Shown here: positions 1 through 8,597 of the stretch, one piece after another
Layout of the letters: each line of letters starts with the position of its first letter
Numbering within the stretch: position 1 is the first letter of the stretch
Assembly (NCBI RefSeq): GCF_002608075.1
Contig: NZ_LAHA01000003.1
Location: forward strand, 129,799 to 193,798
DNA length: 64,000 nucleotides
Origin: Nostoc linckia z4
GTDB taxonomy: Bacteria; Cyanobacteriota; Cyanobacteriia; Cyanobacteriales; Nostocaceae
Direction: 5' to 3'
The notes under the pieces: model-generated
What the model was told of the DNA's origin: nothing
The model's database searches: none
The model's input: the letters and a program-made list of their open reading frames with translations, nothing else
Program-made: the position numbers and the translations under genes

Positions 1-35
1 ATGCCCAATGCCCAATGCCCAATGCCCCATGCCTA
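1..35. repeat. Heptameric short tandem repeat (CCCAATG)
   Basis: Consecutive copies of CCCAATG with one variant copy. The same heptamer, or its complement, recurs near 27963, 37608 and 48384. It matches the short tandemly repeated repetitive (STRR) class known from Nostoc and Calothrix. No coding role is seen; it lies upstream of ndhO. Confidence 0.75.
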
Positions 36-103
36 ATGACTTATGAGTTCTAAGTCTCGTAAAATGCAGATAAAACAAGTTACATTCTTTGAGAGGGGAA
101 TTC

Positions 104-319
104 ATGGCAGTCAAAAAAGGGGATATGGTTCGTGCTGTGCGCGAGAAATTGGAGAACAGTCTGGAAGCAAAAGCTAGTGATACTCGTTTTCCTCCCTATT
201 TATTTGATTCTAAGGGCGAAGTTGTAGACCTTAAGGGTGATTATGCACTTGTGAAGTTTGGGAAAGTGCCAACACCAAATATTTGGTTACGTGTAGATCA
301 ACTTGAAGAGTTTAAATAA
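104..319 (+). CDS. ndhO: NAD(P)H-quinone oxidoreductase subunit O (NdhO)
   Basis: A 71-residue protein matching NdhO, the small cyanobacterial/chloroplast-specific subunit of the type-1 NAD(P)H dehydrogenase complex on the thylakoid, which serves respiration and cyclic electron flow around photosystem I. The family pattern is visible: N-terminal [19 protein letters not shown], a central RFPPYLF, and a C-terminal half with GDYALVKFG and WLRVDQLE. The length is normal for the family. The ATG at 104 is preferred over an in-frame TTG at 89 because a purine-rich ribosome site (GAGAGGGG, 91-98) lies just upstream of the ATG and homologues begin with MAVKKGD. The gene stands alone, with repeats on both sides. 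It has no predicted membrane segment and is presumed peripheral. Confidence 0.95.
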   Translation: MAVKKGDMVRAVREKLENSLEAKASDTRFPPYLFDSKGEVVDLKGDYALVKFGKVPTPNIWLRVDQLEEFK

Positions 320-660
320 GAAAAAAGAATTCAGAATTCTGAATTCAGGAGTCAAAATTAACTATTTATTATGTCTTCTGGATTCTGAATTTTTTCTGAC
401 TGGTGGATGAATAAAGAAGTTTAAGTTAAGTAGATGGACATAAATAAATATAATATGTTCTGTCATTGCGAGCGAAGCGAAGCAATCGCAAAGTCTCTGG
501 GATTGCTTCGCTTCGCTCGCAATGACATCTTAGATTTAATCATGACTATCTACTTACCTACAAAATTTAAAATTTGGTGGTCTAGAATTAGTGGTGGGTA
601 CTACTCCCAACTAATTGATTCTGAATTCTGAATTCTGAATTCTGTATTCTTCTTTAATTT
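320..660. other. Repeat-filled spacer between ndhO and mdh
   Basis: No gene is supported here. The spacer holds two short arrays of the heptamer TTCTGAA (about 326-348 and 618-651) and a long perfect palindrome (461-527). The 65-codon open frame at 434-631 is the translation of the palindrome and has no family support. Confidence 0.7.
461..527. repeat. Perfect 27-bp-arm palindromic (REP/MITE-like) element
   Basis: Bases 461-487 and 501-527 are exact reverse complements, separated by a 13-base loop. The arm begins TGTCATTGCGAGCGAAGCGA. A translated fragment of this type, CHCERSEAI, is frequent in mis-annotated bacterial ORFs because the element is widespread. Decayed relatives occur at about 21312-21391 and 24803-24873. 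In RNA it would form a very stable hairpin and could act as a terminator for ndhO. Confidence 0.85.
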
Positions 661-1635
661 ATGTCTTTTTCTTCTAACTCGCCAATTTTGTGTAATTTAC
701 CCCGTGTCACTATTGTTGGTGCGGGTAGGGTTGGCAGTACTTTAGCCCAACGGATTGCGGAGAAAAACCTAGCGGATGTGGTTTTGCTGGATATCATTGC
801 GGGAATGCCCCAAGGTCTAGCATTGGATTTGGTTGAAGCTAGGGGAATTGAATTACATAATCGTCAGATTATTGGCACAAATAATTATGCTGATACATCT
901 GGTTCGCAAATTGTGGTGATTACCGCAGGAATTCCCCGAAAACCTGGTATGAGTCGGGATGATTTGCTGAAAACTAATGCCAAGATTGTAGTGGAAGCGT
1001 CAAAAAATGCGATCGCTCACTCTCCCAATGCTATTTTTATTGTCGTTACCAATCCTTTGGATGTGATGACTTATTTGGCTTGGGAAGCAACTGGTTTACC
1101 ACGCAGTCGAATTATGGGTATGGCTGGTGTGTTGGATTCTGCGCGGTTTGAAACTTTCATTGCCCTCGAATTAGGGGTTTTACCGGCTGATGTCAAAGCA
1201 ATGGTATTGGGTAGCCACGGCGATTTAATGGTGCCTTTGTCTCGTTATGCGACTGTTAACGGCATTCCCATCACGGAATTGTTGGATGCAACTATAATTG
1301 CACGTTTGGTGGAAAGAACTCGCAATGGTGGTGCTGAAATTGTGGAATTAATGCAGACTGGTGGTGCTTTTTTTGCTCCGGCGTCGGCTACTAGTGTAAT
1401 GGTAGAATCAATTTTATTAAATCAATCGAGATTGTTGCCGGTGGCGGCTTATCTGCAAGGGGAATACGGTTTAGAAGATGTTGTAATTGGTGTTCCCTGT
1501 CGCTTGGGATGCGGTGGAATTGAGAGGGTGTTGGAATTAAATCTCACTGATGAAGAAAGAGAAGCTTTGCATACATCCGCTCAATCTGTACGGAAAAATA
1601 TTGAGCGATCGCAGGAAATTTTGATTAACAATTAG
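661..1635 (+). CDS. mdh: Malate dehydrogenase
   Basis: A 324-residue NAD-dependent malate dehydrogenase of the lactate-dehydrogenase-like type, interconverting malate and oxaloacetate in the cytosol. Visible features are the Rossmann glycine motif VGAGRVGS near residue 20, the acidic residue binding the NAD ribose (VVLLDI), the mobile-loop arginines in IPRKPGMSRDDLL that select the C4 dicarboxylate, and the catalytic His186 in GSHGD. The arginine-rich loop favours malate over lactate. Length is normal. The ATG at 661 lacks a clear Shine-Dalgarno site, but no other start fits the conserved N terminus. It is monocistronic: the upstream spacer is full of repeats, and downstream are short repeats and a convergent gene. 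Confidence 0.95.
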   Translation: MSFSSNSPILCNLPRVTIVGAGRVGSTLAQRIAEKNLADVVLLDIIAGMPQGLALDLVEARGIELHNRQIIGTNNYADTSGSQIVVITAGIPRKPGMSRDDLLKTNAKIVVEASKNAIAHSPNAIFIVVTNPLDVMTYLAWEATGLPRSRIMGMAGVLDSARFETFIALELGVLPADVKAMVLGSHGDLMVPLSRYATVNGIPITELLDATIIARLVERTRNGGAEIVELMQTGGAFFAPASATSVMVESILLNQSRLLPVAAYLQGEYGLEDVVIGVPCRLGCGGIERVLELNLTDEEREALHTSAQSVRKNIERSQEILINN

Positions 1636-1804
1636 GGAAATCCAAGAAATAAAAATAACTGCTTGAATTTAACTAAATGATGACTGTTGATTGTTGACCG
1701 TTGACTGTGAACAGTGAAAGATTTTTGATTTGGAAGTCTGGTTAAGTGATGAAAATGCCCACAGTTTTTATTTGTGGGCAGTTTCATAAAATATTAGCTT
1801 GATT

Positions 1805-2134
1805 TTAACGGCGGTAATCCTGGTCTGCGGGGTCGCCATAGGGGTCTTCGCTGGCTGGACGGACATCGCCGTAAGATCCTATATCTGCGGGGTCGCCGTA
1901 GGGGTCTTCGCTAGCTGGACGGACATCTCCGTAAGATGCGATGTCTGCGGGGTCGCCGTAGGGGTCTTCGCTGGCTGGACGAACATCACCATAAGATGCG
2001 ATGTCTGCGGGGTCGCCGTAAGGATCTTCGCTAGCTGGGCGGACGTTGCGATCGCGATATTCATCTATTTCAGCTTCGTCCCGGTTTGACCCCAAGAGGA
2101 AATCTTTCGCCTTTCGCAAAAAGTCATCTACCAT
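1805..2134 (-). CDS. Small acidic protein with 20-residue tandem repeats
   Basis: A 109-residue protein with a 30-residue unique head (starting MVDDFLRKAKDFLL) followed by three full copies and one partial copy of a 20-residue unit, VRPASEDPYGDPADIASYGD, rich in Asp, Pro and Tyr. It has no signal peptide or membrane segment and is probably intrinsically disordered. I recognise no function. The head resembles short conserved hypothetical proteins of cyanobacteria that end with a single RPASEDPYGDPAD-type segment, so this copy appears expanded. The DNA repeats are almost exact 60-mers, which points to recent amplification or gene conversion. The open frames on the opposite strand across the array are shadows. 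Confidence 0.75.
   Translation of the reverse strand: MVDDFLRKAKDFLLGSNRDEAEIDEYRDRNVRPASEDPYGDPADIASYGDVRPASEDPYGDPADIASYGDVRPASEDPYGDPADIGSYGDVRPASEDPYGDPADQDYRR
1820..2044. repeat. 60-bp coding tandem repeat (3.75 copies)
   Basis: Units at 2044-1985, 1984-1925, 1924-1865 and a partial unit at 1864-1820 are highly similar at the DNA level. Copy number could vary between strains. There are no unique spacers, so it is not a CRISPR array. Confidence 0.9.
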
Positions 2135-2210
2135 GATTTGTCTCCTGATTTAAGTTCGTGTTTCCGACATGAGCGATCGGCGTTATCCTCTCGGAACAGG
2201 CTTTGCCGAT

Positions 2211-2699
2211 CTAAAGTCCTGGTGCTGCTAATGAAACTAAGTTACTGAGGTCGCGGCCTGTGGATCGTCCGTTATAACCTTGGAAATCTTGGTACTGTCG
2301 CGCTTCAGATTCAGGTACTCGAATTCCTTCTGGTGGTGGAGTTACCCAATGGGCACGATGTTCAGCATCGCGGTAGTATACACGCCCATTTTTGGAAAGA
2401 TAGTATTTACCTTGCGCTCCTTCTTGTGGAGCATTTTTATGCTGGTTATAGAGGTAGTAAAGTGCTGCTGCACCTGCCAAAATCGCCACTTTTTGTCCCC
2501 CAGACAAGCCCTTTTTAACTTCGGGTTGCGCGCTGCGATCGCTCACTGTTCTACCAACAGTATCATCCACAGGTGGTGGTACATTGGCACTCCGGGAACC
2601 GCCTCCGCAGCTACTCAGCAATGGCACTGTTAGCAATGCCGAGAGCAATACAGCCAGCAAACGTGAAACTACTTTACGTTCTTTAAATATTGTAATCAT
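2211..2699 (-). CDS. Putative lipoprotein of unknown function
   Basis: A 162-residue protein with a positively charged N terminus (MITIFKERKVVSRLL), a hydrophobic stretch and a lipobox ending LLSSC followed by Gly-Gly-Gly-Ser, so it is predicted to be exported and lipid-anchored. After a Pro/Ser linker comes a short hydrophobic segment (KVAILAGAAALYYLYNQ) and then a Tyr-rich region, KYYLSKNGRVYYRDAEHRAH, followed by a Trp-Val-Thr-Pro motif. This looks like a small conserved cyanobacterial protein family; I do not know its role. It is transcribed in the same direction as the repeat protein downstream, with about 75 bases between them, so the two could share a transcript. Confidence 0.75.
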   Translation of the reverse strand: MITIFKERKVVSRLLAVLLSALLTVPLLSSCGGGSRSANVPPPVDDTVGRTVSDRSAQPEVKKGLSGGQKVAILAGAAALYYLYNQHKNAPQEGAQGKYYLSKNGRVYYRDAEHRAHWVTPPPEGIRVPESEARQYQDFQGYNGRSTGRDLSNLVSLAAPGL

Positions 2700-3037
2700 C
2701 GGATCTCATCATCACCTACGTTTACTAAAAGCCTTGCTGTTGTAGCCACAGAGTTAGAGTTCCTGTTAGTTTACCTGGAATTACAAAAACATTTACTGCT
2801 GATTTACAACAGCACAACTAAAGCATTTCATTAATATGATGAGCAAGTTTCTTGAATATTCCATCTTGCCTTTGAGAGAAACTCCCTTCATCCCAACGAA
2901 ATATCTTGTTGATTTTTGATGAATTTTTTGTTTTGAAAGATAAAATTTTTCAGCAATTTCTCGGTTATTTTTACATCGCTGAATAATTTACAAAGATACA
3001 GGTACTACGATGATATTTGTCAAAAAATACACTAAAT
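2700..3037. other. Intergenic region upstream of the three-gene cassette
   Basis: AT-rich spacer between divergent genes that must hold the promoters of both the lipoprotein and the 3038 gene. I see no RNA gene or convincing repeat in it. Confidence 0.5.
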
Positions 3038-3697
3038 ATGACGACTAAAAACACAATCCAAAGTAAAACTCGCGTGCTTTTAGCTTTGTGGGATTTGGGT
3101 GGAATTAAGCAGCAAGTAAGTAAAGGTTTACTCACAAAACGAATTGTATCAAAAACCAAGAAGGTAGCAGATTATCAAGGAATATTCGAGGAATTACAGA
3201 AGCAAGGAGCGATCGCTATTTCTAAAAAGGGATATTCTCTGATATCTCCCAAGGGTTTAGAGGTATTGGGTGAGGGTTTGAGGAGTGATGGTTTTAAGTT
3301 TGAAGGGACGATTGTTGGCACTTGGGTGGCGAATGCGTTGGTGAAATGGATTAGCCAGATTAATGTTGGGGTAGCTAGCGCAAGTGTAACAGTTAATGGG
3401 AAAACTGGGGCGATCGCTTCTTACGACGAGTTTAAGTCAGCAGCGTTGGAAGTCTACGACAAGTTGAACTATGAGTACAACTTTAATAATTTAGTGCCAA
3501 TTTACCGCATTAGAAGAGAAATAGGCGATCGGGTTAGTCGCACAGAGTTCAGCAAGTGGCTACTAGAAATGCAGGAAAAAGATGTTTTGCAGCTGATGGC
3601 GGGAGAAATGCGAGACATCACCCCAGATAAACGCGACGACTCAATAACAGTTCCTGGTGGTGGATTGCGTTACTACACCAAGCTTTTAAATTCCTAA
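3038..3697 (+). CDS. Winged-helix-like protein, first gene of a three-gene cassette
   Basis: A 219-residue soluble protein with no recognised family. Residues of about 10-80 read like a winged helix: LLALWDLGG, FEELQKQGAIAIS and GYSLISPKGLEVL match helix, recognition-helix and wing patterns. The C-terminal 70 residues (IYRIRREIGDRVSRTEFSKW, then a Leu/Gln/Met-rich helix and a Gly-Gly-Gly hairpin) look like a second such fold. The ATG at 3038 is preferred to an in-frame TTG at 3017. The ATPase gene starts 46 bases downstream on the same strand and the nuclease-like gene follows 2 bases after that, so this is most likely the DNA-recognition or regulatory component of one system. Domain assignment is by eye and tentative. 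Confidence 0.7.
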   Translation: MTTKNTIQSKTRVLLALWDLGGIKQQVSKGLLTKRIVSKTKKVADYQGIFEELQKQGAIAISKKGYSLISPKGLEVLGEGLRSDGFKFEGTIVGTWVANALVKWISQINVGVASASVTVNGKTGAIASYDEFKSAALEVYDKLNYEYNFNNLVPIYRIRREIGDRVSRTEFSKWLLEMQEKDVLQLMAGEMRDITPDKRDDSITVPGGGLRYYTKLLNS

Positions 3698-3743
3698 ATT
3701 TCTTTGAATTTCAATGTAGCTCCTTACCTCAGACAAAATTACT

Positions 3744-5732
3744 ATGGACAGTTCAGCTGTTTCTCCAAAAGAAGCCCTTAACACCGCCATCAGAAACCAT
3801 AACCCGTTTATCAACGCTGGGATAGTGAAAGAACAGGATGTCTGGGGAAAAGGATTCCCCGATGTGCCAACTTTAAATGCCCACGCTTCTGATGCAGTTT
3901 TTCAAGCAATTGATCTGGTGCGTACTAGCCAATCTACTCAAGAGAAGGTGACATCAATTGCCATTACAGCTCAACAGGGTGTGGGTAAAACTCATATCCT
4001 TAGTCGCATTCGCCATCAACTGAGAGCAAATGGAACGGCTCTGTTCGTTTATGCAGGTGTTAACAACTATACGGATTTAAACCTAGTTAAATACCAGTTC
4101 CAGCAAACCTTGGCGGATAGCTTCAGTAACACTGGTAGTCAAGGAGTAATGCAATGGCAGGAAGTGGCTGCTGCAATGGCCAATGAAGGCTTTAAAGCTA
4201 TAGATTCCAATTTTCCGAGTCTTTGCTCTCAGGTACTAGTTGAAAGATTTGACAAAGTGTGTTCAAGCTGGTCAGCTAGGAACAAAAATTTGATGGACAG
4301 GCTGATTAAAGAAGTTCTGAAAACAAAACCAAATGCAGATCCTTATATTCTGAGGGCTATTTTATGGACTCTTTCAGAAACTCAAGCGTCTTTTGCAATT
4401 AAATGGTTGTCTGGTGATGAATTAGCAAGTTCTAATGCTAACGAATTAGGATTACCTAATCCTAGTAAAGCTAGTCAAGATAGGGAATCTGAAGCCCTGA
4501 AGAATATTCAGCAAATATTGAATTTAGTGAGCTATTATAACCCCGTTGTGATCTGCTTTGATGAAATAGATGTAGAAAACAACTGTAATGTTGATGGGTT
4601 GACAACCCCACAGGTAATTGCTGATTTAGTAAAACGTCTACATGATACTCTCGAACCATCTGCCCTCGGTAGAGGTCTTGTTATTCTCACAGTCATGTTG
4701 AGTGATACATGGATAAATAAGGTAAATCTAATGCCAGGTGGAACTCCCGATCGAGTTTCAAAATACACGCAACGAAAACCAATAGATTTAAAAACTCTTA
4801 GTGGCGATTCTATGGTCGATTTAGTCACCCTTTGGCTAAGAGAATTTTATGAGGAAAAAAATTTAAAGCCTCATAACCCGCTTTACCCATTTGAAGAAAG
4901 TGAGCTAAGAAAATATGGCAAGAACGGACTAACCGTAAGGGAAGCTTTAAACTGGTGTGCTGAAAACTTTAAAGTTGATGATGAGATACTGCCACAAGAT
5001 CCATTACAAAGATTTTACTTGGCTTTAGAAAGAGAAAGTAAGGTAGATCGTGGAGATTATCTCGATGAAAAAAATAACTCTCTGATTATCAATGCTTTAC
5101 GTTTTGGCTTTCAGAGTTTGAAAGGTCAGAAATTAGAATGTGAAACTTCGACAGGTGAAAAATTAGAGGAAGTAATAATCGAAGATATTACTGACGTTGA
5201 ACCAAAGTCAAAAAACCAGGGTTGGATAAGCTTTAAAGTAATTGGCAAAGAAAAAGACAAAGTTTTCAAAATTGGGGTCGCCGTTCTACAGTATTCACAT
5301 GGAAGAGCAGTAGGAGCAGGAATGTGGCGTTTAATTGAATATAAAACATTTGATATAACGCGAGGTTGTTTAGTCCGTTCTAAAGCAAATAAGATTTACA
5401 AAAGTTGGGATTCTTACAGTTATCTAAAAAAACTGGTAGAAGAGCTTGGTGGGGAACATGTGGATTTAAAAATTGAAGAAATTAGAGAATTAATTTACTT
5501 CTGTTCTGTTTATAACAACCGCGCAAACTATCAACTAAGTGAAGAACAAATTTTAGAATTTTCCAGAATGTTTACTCGTGAAAATCCTTTGTTACTAGAA
5601 ATTTTGAGCGATCCTTCTGGTCAGATAGATGAAGAAACTATTGAGGGAGAAGAATTATTAAACGACTTCCTTAACCCATCTACTATAGAAGATATGGATA
5701 ACTCAGATGATCTGAGTGAGTTGTTGAATTAA
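3744..5732 (+). CDS. Large P-loop ATPase, second gene of the cassette
   Basis: A 662-residue protein with an AAA/STAND-like nucleotide-binding domain. Walker A is AQQGVGKT at residues 76-83, and Walker B is VVICFDEID around residues 268-276, with Asp273 and Glu274 as the metal-binding/catalytic pair. Between them is a long helical insertion, and TRKPIDLKTLS plus a mid-region LTVREALNW follow as the likely lid. The C-terminal third contains a beta-rich segment and a very acidic tail. There is no signal peptide. Such ATPases drive DNA remodelling or act as switches in defence systems, but I cannot place it in a named family. It is preceded by the winged-helix gene and is 2 bases from the nuclease-like gene, indicating translational coupling. 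Confidence 0.8.
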   Translation: MDSSAVSPKEALNTAIRNHNPFINAGIVKEQDVWGKGFPDVPTLNAHASDAVFQAIDLVRTSQSTQEKVTSIAITAQQGVGKTHILSRIRHQLRANGTALFVYAGVNNYTDLNLVKYQFQQTLADSFSNTGSQGVMQWQEVAAAMANEGFKAIDSNFPSLCSQVLVERFDKVCSSWSARNKNLMDRLIKEVLKTKPNADPYILRAILWTLSETQASFAIKWLSGDELASSNANELGLPNPSKASQDRESEALKNIQQILNLVSYYNPVVICFDEIDVENNCNVDGLTTPQVIADLVKRLHDTLEPSALGRGLVILTVMLSDTWINKVNLMPGGTPDRVSKYTQRKPIDLKTLSGDSMVDLVTLWLREFYEEKNLKPHNPLYPFEESELRKYGKNGLTVREALNWCAENFKVDDEILPQDPLQRFYLALERESKVDRGDYLDEKNNSLIINALRFGFQSLKGQKLECETSTGEKLEEVIIEDITDVEPKSKNQGWISFKVIGKEKDKVFKIGVAVLQYSHGRAVGAGMWRLIEYKTFDITRGCLVRSKANKIYKSWDSYSYLKKLVEELGGEHVDLKIEEIRELIYFCSVYNNRANYQLSEEQILEFSRMFTRENPLLLEILSDPSGQIDEETIEGEELLNDFLNPSTIEDMDNSDDLSELLN

Positions 5733-5734
5733 AC

Positions 5735-7195
5735 ATGAGTAAATCAGTTCTACTTGAAACAGCCTTATCCTTACCAGCTTGTGATATTGAAGCATTAATA
5801 CAAGGGCGAATGATTGCTGTAATACCTCGAATATTCATTAATCCGGGGCGGCAATTTGCCCTTTATCCAACCAATTTATCAATTAACTTACAACCTCATC
5901 AGCGTTATTATCGCTCAAGTTTTTTGACTATTACTCAAACAACTTTAGCCAAAATACCTTGTGATAATGTTGTGATAAAAGCTTGGGCTAGGTGTGAAGG
6001 GTGCAAAATGTATTCTCCGGAACTATTTGATACTTTGTCACAATTAACAGTCTGGACAAAAGAAGCATTACAACTATCACTTGGGCAACGACCTCACATT
6101 TTTCTGGCTTACTTACGTGTTTATCTGCTATCTGACTATTTGGATATTCTTTCGCAATCTCAAAATAGTCATTTTTTGCCTTTGCGTCCTTCGCTAAATG
6201 TGTCTGAAGACAACCCAATTTTAACCGATCGCACTTTCACCCAACGCAAGCATCAATTAGAAAATCTACAGCCACCACTGCATCCTGAACTTGAAGAATT
6301 ACAAAGTGCGATCGCTTCTCTAATCATTAGCCAACCAGCAGCGAAACAATTAGACGATGATATCAAAGTATTTTTAGGTTGGAGTAGTGACAAGCTAATT
6401 AAGCAACCCGATGCAAATTTAGCTTGGATAAATGATATTGCAAAATTAGGCGATCGCAGTATCGAACAAGACGAGAAAAAAAGCAACTACCAAGCTGGTA
6501 CAGATTTTGAAAATATCGCACGTCAAAGTCTAGAGTTTTTAGGCTTCAAAGTTGAAAGTGCTTTCAAAGGTGGTGCTGGAGGCTTAGATTTATATTGTTC
6601 AAAACCTTACCCTATTATTTGTGAGTGTAAGGCGGGTAAGCTGATTCCGAGTCGAACTGTTGAAGAATTACTAAAACTTGGTGGGATGCATTTAGGTAAA
6701 ACTCAACTATTAACTTCAGCTAAGTTAGTAATTGGCCCTGGTAATCCATCTCCAGATACACTAAAAGCCGCTAAAGAATGGGAAGTAAGTATTATTAATG
6801 CTATGACTTTACAAAAGCTCGTTGAATTTAAAGCAAAATACCCAGGTGCTATTAATTTAGTTGAATTACAGCAATATCTACAACCTGGGCAAATTGACTA
6901 CAAAATTGATGAATATATTGATAAATTGGAGAGAGCGATTAAGTTGCGATCGCACATTATCGAACTTGTCAAAAATTATTTGCAAAACTCAGGCACAGAA
7001 TCTGCTGGTGTCGAAGCTTTACATGGTGCTTACTTCGGTTCGCTTCCACCGCAGGCATTAAAAACAGACGAAATGCACGAAATTTTAATAGAACTTTCTT
7101 CACCATTAACAGGCTATTTAGGACGAATTAAAGGTAGTGATTGGAAGAGCGATCGCTTTTATTTTTTACGTGATTTAGCTATTACTCTAAAATAA
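5735..7195 (+). CDS. DUF1802-like protein fused to a PD-(D/E)XK nuclease domain
   Basis: A 486-residue protein. The first 150 residues (from SVLLETALSLPACDIEALIQ to a Leu-Arg-Val-Tyr-Leu-Leu segment) resemble the DUF1802 family. Residues of about 252-345 carry a restriction-endonuclease core: Glu259 in GTDFENIARQSLEFLGF, Asp285 in GGAGGLDLYCSK, and Glu297-x-Lys299 in IICECKAGK. These are the expected metal-binding and catalytic residues, all intact. The C-terminal third is helical and ends in a conserved-looking SSPLTGYLGRIKGSDW segment. Starting 2 bases after the ATPase stop, it is clearly co-expressed. I infer the effector nuclease of the cassette; the target is unknown. Related proteins occur in Nostocales without an assigned role, so DNA repair is an alternative. 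Confidence 0.75.
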   Translation: MSKSVLLETALSLPACDIEALIQGRMIAVIPRIFINPGRQFALYPTNLSINLQPHQRYYRSSFLTITQTTLAKIPCDNVVIKAWARCEGCKMYSPELFDTLSQLTVWTKEALQLSLGQRPHIFLAYLRVYLLSDYLDILSQSQNSHFLPLRPSLNVSEDNPILTDRTFTQRKHQLENLQPPLHPELEELQSAIASLIISQPAAKQLDDDIKVFLGWSSDKLIKQPDANLAWINDIAKLGDRSIEQDEKKSNYQAGTDFENIARQSLEFLGFKVESAFKGGAGGLDLYCSKPYPIICECKAGKLIPSRTVEELLKLGGMHLGKTQLLTSAKLVIGPGNPSPDTLKAAKEWEVSIINAMTLQKLVEFKAKYPGAINLVELQQYLQPGQIDYKIDEYIDKLERAIKLRSHIIELVKNYLQNSGTESAGVEALHGAYFGSLPPQALKTDEMHEILIELSSPLTGYLGRIKGSDWKSDRFYFLRDLAITLK

Positions 7196-7615
7196 ATTGC
7201 CAATAAATCCTAGCTTGCTTGTGGAGAAATAATATTGCCATAGTTTACTCTACCTCTTGATGCTGCTTTAACTTTCTTCATATAACAAATTGTAACTTTG
7301 TGAGGTACGGGTAATTGTAAGGGCGTAGGCTTTGCGTTACCGTAGGATACTACGTGTGTATTTTATTTACCTGAAAATTGCTGTATTATGATTAACAACA
7401 AGGGATGGTTGTATTCAGCATCGCTATTTTGAATTTTTCTCAGTATTTGTGATTTTTAGTAATAAACTTTACACAAAATTCATACTTAGTTACTGTGTAC
7501 TTTCATTTACAGTCAATAATCAACTAAATACTGTCGATGAGTCTTCTTATACTTACTACACTGGTATTCACTAATAAAAATTGAGTAGCAAGTTTAAGAC
7601 TTAGGAAAATGAGTC
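7196..7615. other. Intergenic region upstream of the Nif11 gene
   Basis: No gene found. AT-rich, with a short GC-richer fragment near 7320-7352 that resembles pieces of dispersed Nostoc repeats. It presumably contains the promoter of the 7616 gene. Confidence 0.4.
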
Positions 7616-8272
7616 ATGTACTATCAAATTTGGAACTTTTTTCTTCAAGAGGATAAATACAATTATTGGAAAGGAAGAATAAAAGCTAATCATAATTTTA
7701 ACAGAGTTACATGGCAAAAAATTATTGATTTTTTGTCATTGATTGAGCAGACTTTCGTACTCAAATATCGACTTGGAGAAACTGATAGTCTTGAGCCATT
7801 TCTGAAGTTAGCTACAGAGAATGGTTATAATATAACCGCGGATGAACTTGCCTGGTTTTTAATCACTAGAAAACAAATTTGGGATCTTTTTGATTTAGCA
7901 CAAAAAACGCCGTCTCTCAAAGAGAAATTGCTAACTGCTAAAAGTCCACAGAATTTTGTCAACATAGCTGCCGAGAATGGTTATTATTTTTCTGTAGATG
8001 AATTAGCTTGGCTATTAACTGAAATTAAATCTTCATCTGAATTAGTCTCTATTAATAATAGTGTTGGTGAAATTCTGACAGTATCAAACTATGGCAGGAT
8101 TGAAACAGGATACTGGATTTGGCTGGCAGAAGATTGGGGAATTGTAGCGCCATTTTGTCATCGAGATAAGCCGGGTACTTTTTTATCTCAAAATATCAAC
8201 AATCCTTTCTTACCCGATCGCTGCTTTTTACCCAAGAGTTACTTTAACCAACGCCTATTGAGTCAGGTGTAA
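7616..8272 (+). CDS. Protein with two Nif11-like domains
   Basis: A 218-residue protein with two tandem Nif11-type helical repeats. One is around residues 42-85 (LEPFLKLATENGYNITADEL then AWFL) and the second around residues 95-140 (FVNIAAENGYYFSVDELAWL). The shared pattern, lA-x-ENGY-x-x-x-x-DELAW, is the hallmark of this family. Nif11 domains occur in short nitrogen-fixation-associated proteins and as leader peptides of modified natural products. The C-terminal 75 residues are Trp/Tyr-rich and show no double-Gly cleavage site or short core, and no modification enzyme lies nearby, so a RiPP precursor is unlikely. A protein-interaction role is possible. The ATG at 7616 has no strong ribosome site. 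Confidence 0.75.
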   Translation: MYYQIWNFFLQEDKYNYWKGRIKANHNFNRVTWQKIIDFLSLIEQTFVLKYRLGETDSLEPFLKLATENGYNITADELAWFLITRKQIWDLFDLAQKTPSLKEKLLTAKSPQNFVNIAAENGYYFSVDELAWLLTEIKSSSELVSINNSVGEILTVSNYGRIETGYWIWLAEDWGIVAPFCHRDKPGTFLSQNINNPFLPDRCFLPKSYFNQRLLSQV

Positions 8273-8597
8273 GAGTCTAGTAATCTGAGTTGTGGTTTAT
8301 AAAATAACAACTGAAAAATATCTGTTTATTCCTAACGCAAAATTGGCGACTTGTGCCATCATTTTGGCATTTGAATAAACCCTCCGCTTTCATATTTACG
8401 AATCGGGATATAGACGATACTTCCTATTTTTTGCGCCAGTGTTTTTTATCTAGAGGCTACTTTGACCACCAGTTAATGGCAATTCATAATTGAAGAATGC
8501 AGAATTGAAAATTCTCTTTACAACTTTGGATTTTGAATATTTAATCCAAAATCCAAAATTGTAAATCTAAAATTTGATGATATCTGCACTAAAGTTA
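8273..8597. other. Convergent intergenic region
   Basis: Lies between the convergent Nif11 gene and pgi. It contains short degenerate repeats of the TCCAAAATCC type at about 8520-8575 and no supported gene. Confidence 0.4.

Noticed and set aside
434..631. 65-codon open frame
   Set aside because: It is the translation of a palindromic repeat and flanking low-complexity DNA.
1820..2044. Regular 60-bp repeats that might be a CRISPR array
   Set aside because: Units are contiguous with no unique spacers and encode in-frame protein repeats.
1799..2089. 96-codon plus-strand frame with Cys-Gly repeats
   Set aside because: Antisense shadow of the repeat protein on the minus strand; the minus-strand frame has a sensible head and start.
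7616..8272. Nif11 gene as a RiPP precursor
   Set aside because: No double-Gly cleavage site or short core, and no modification enzyme nearby.
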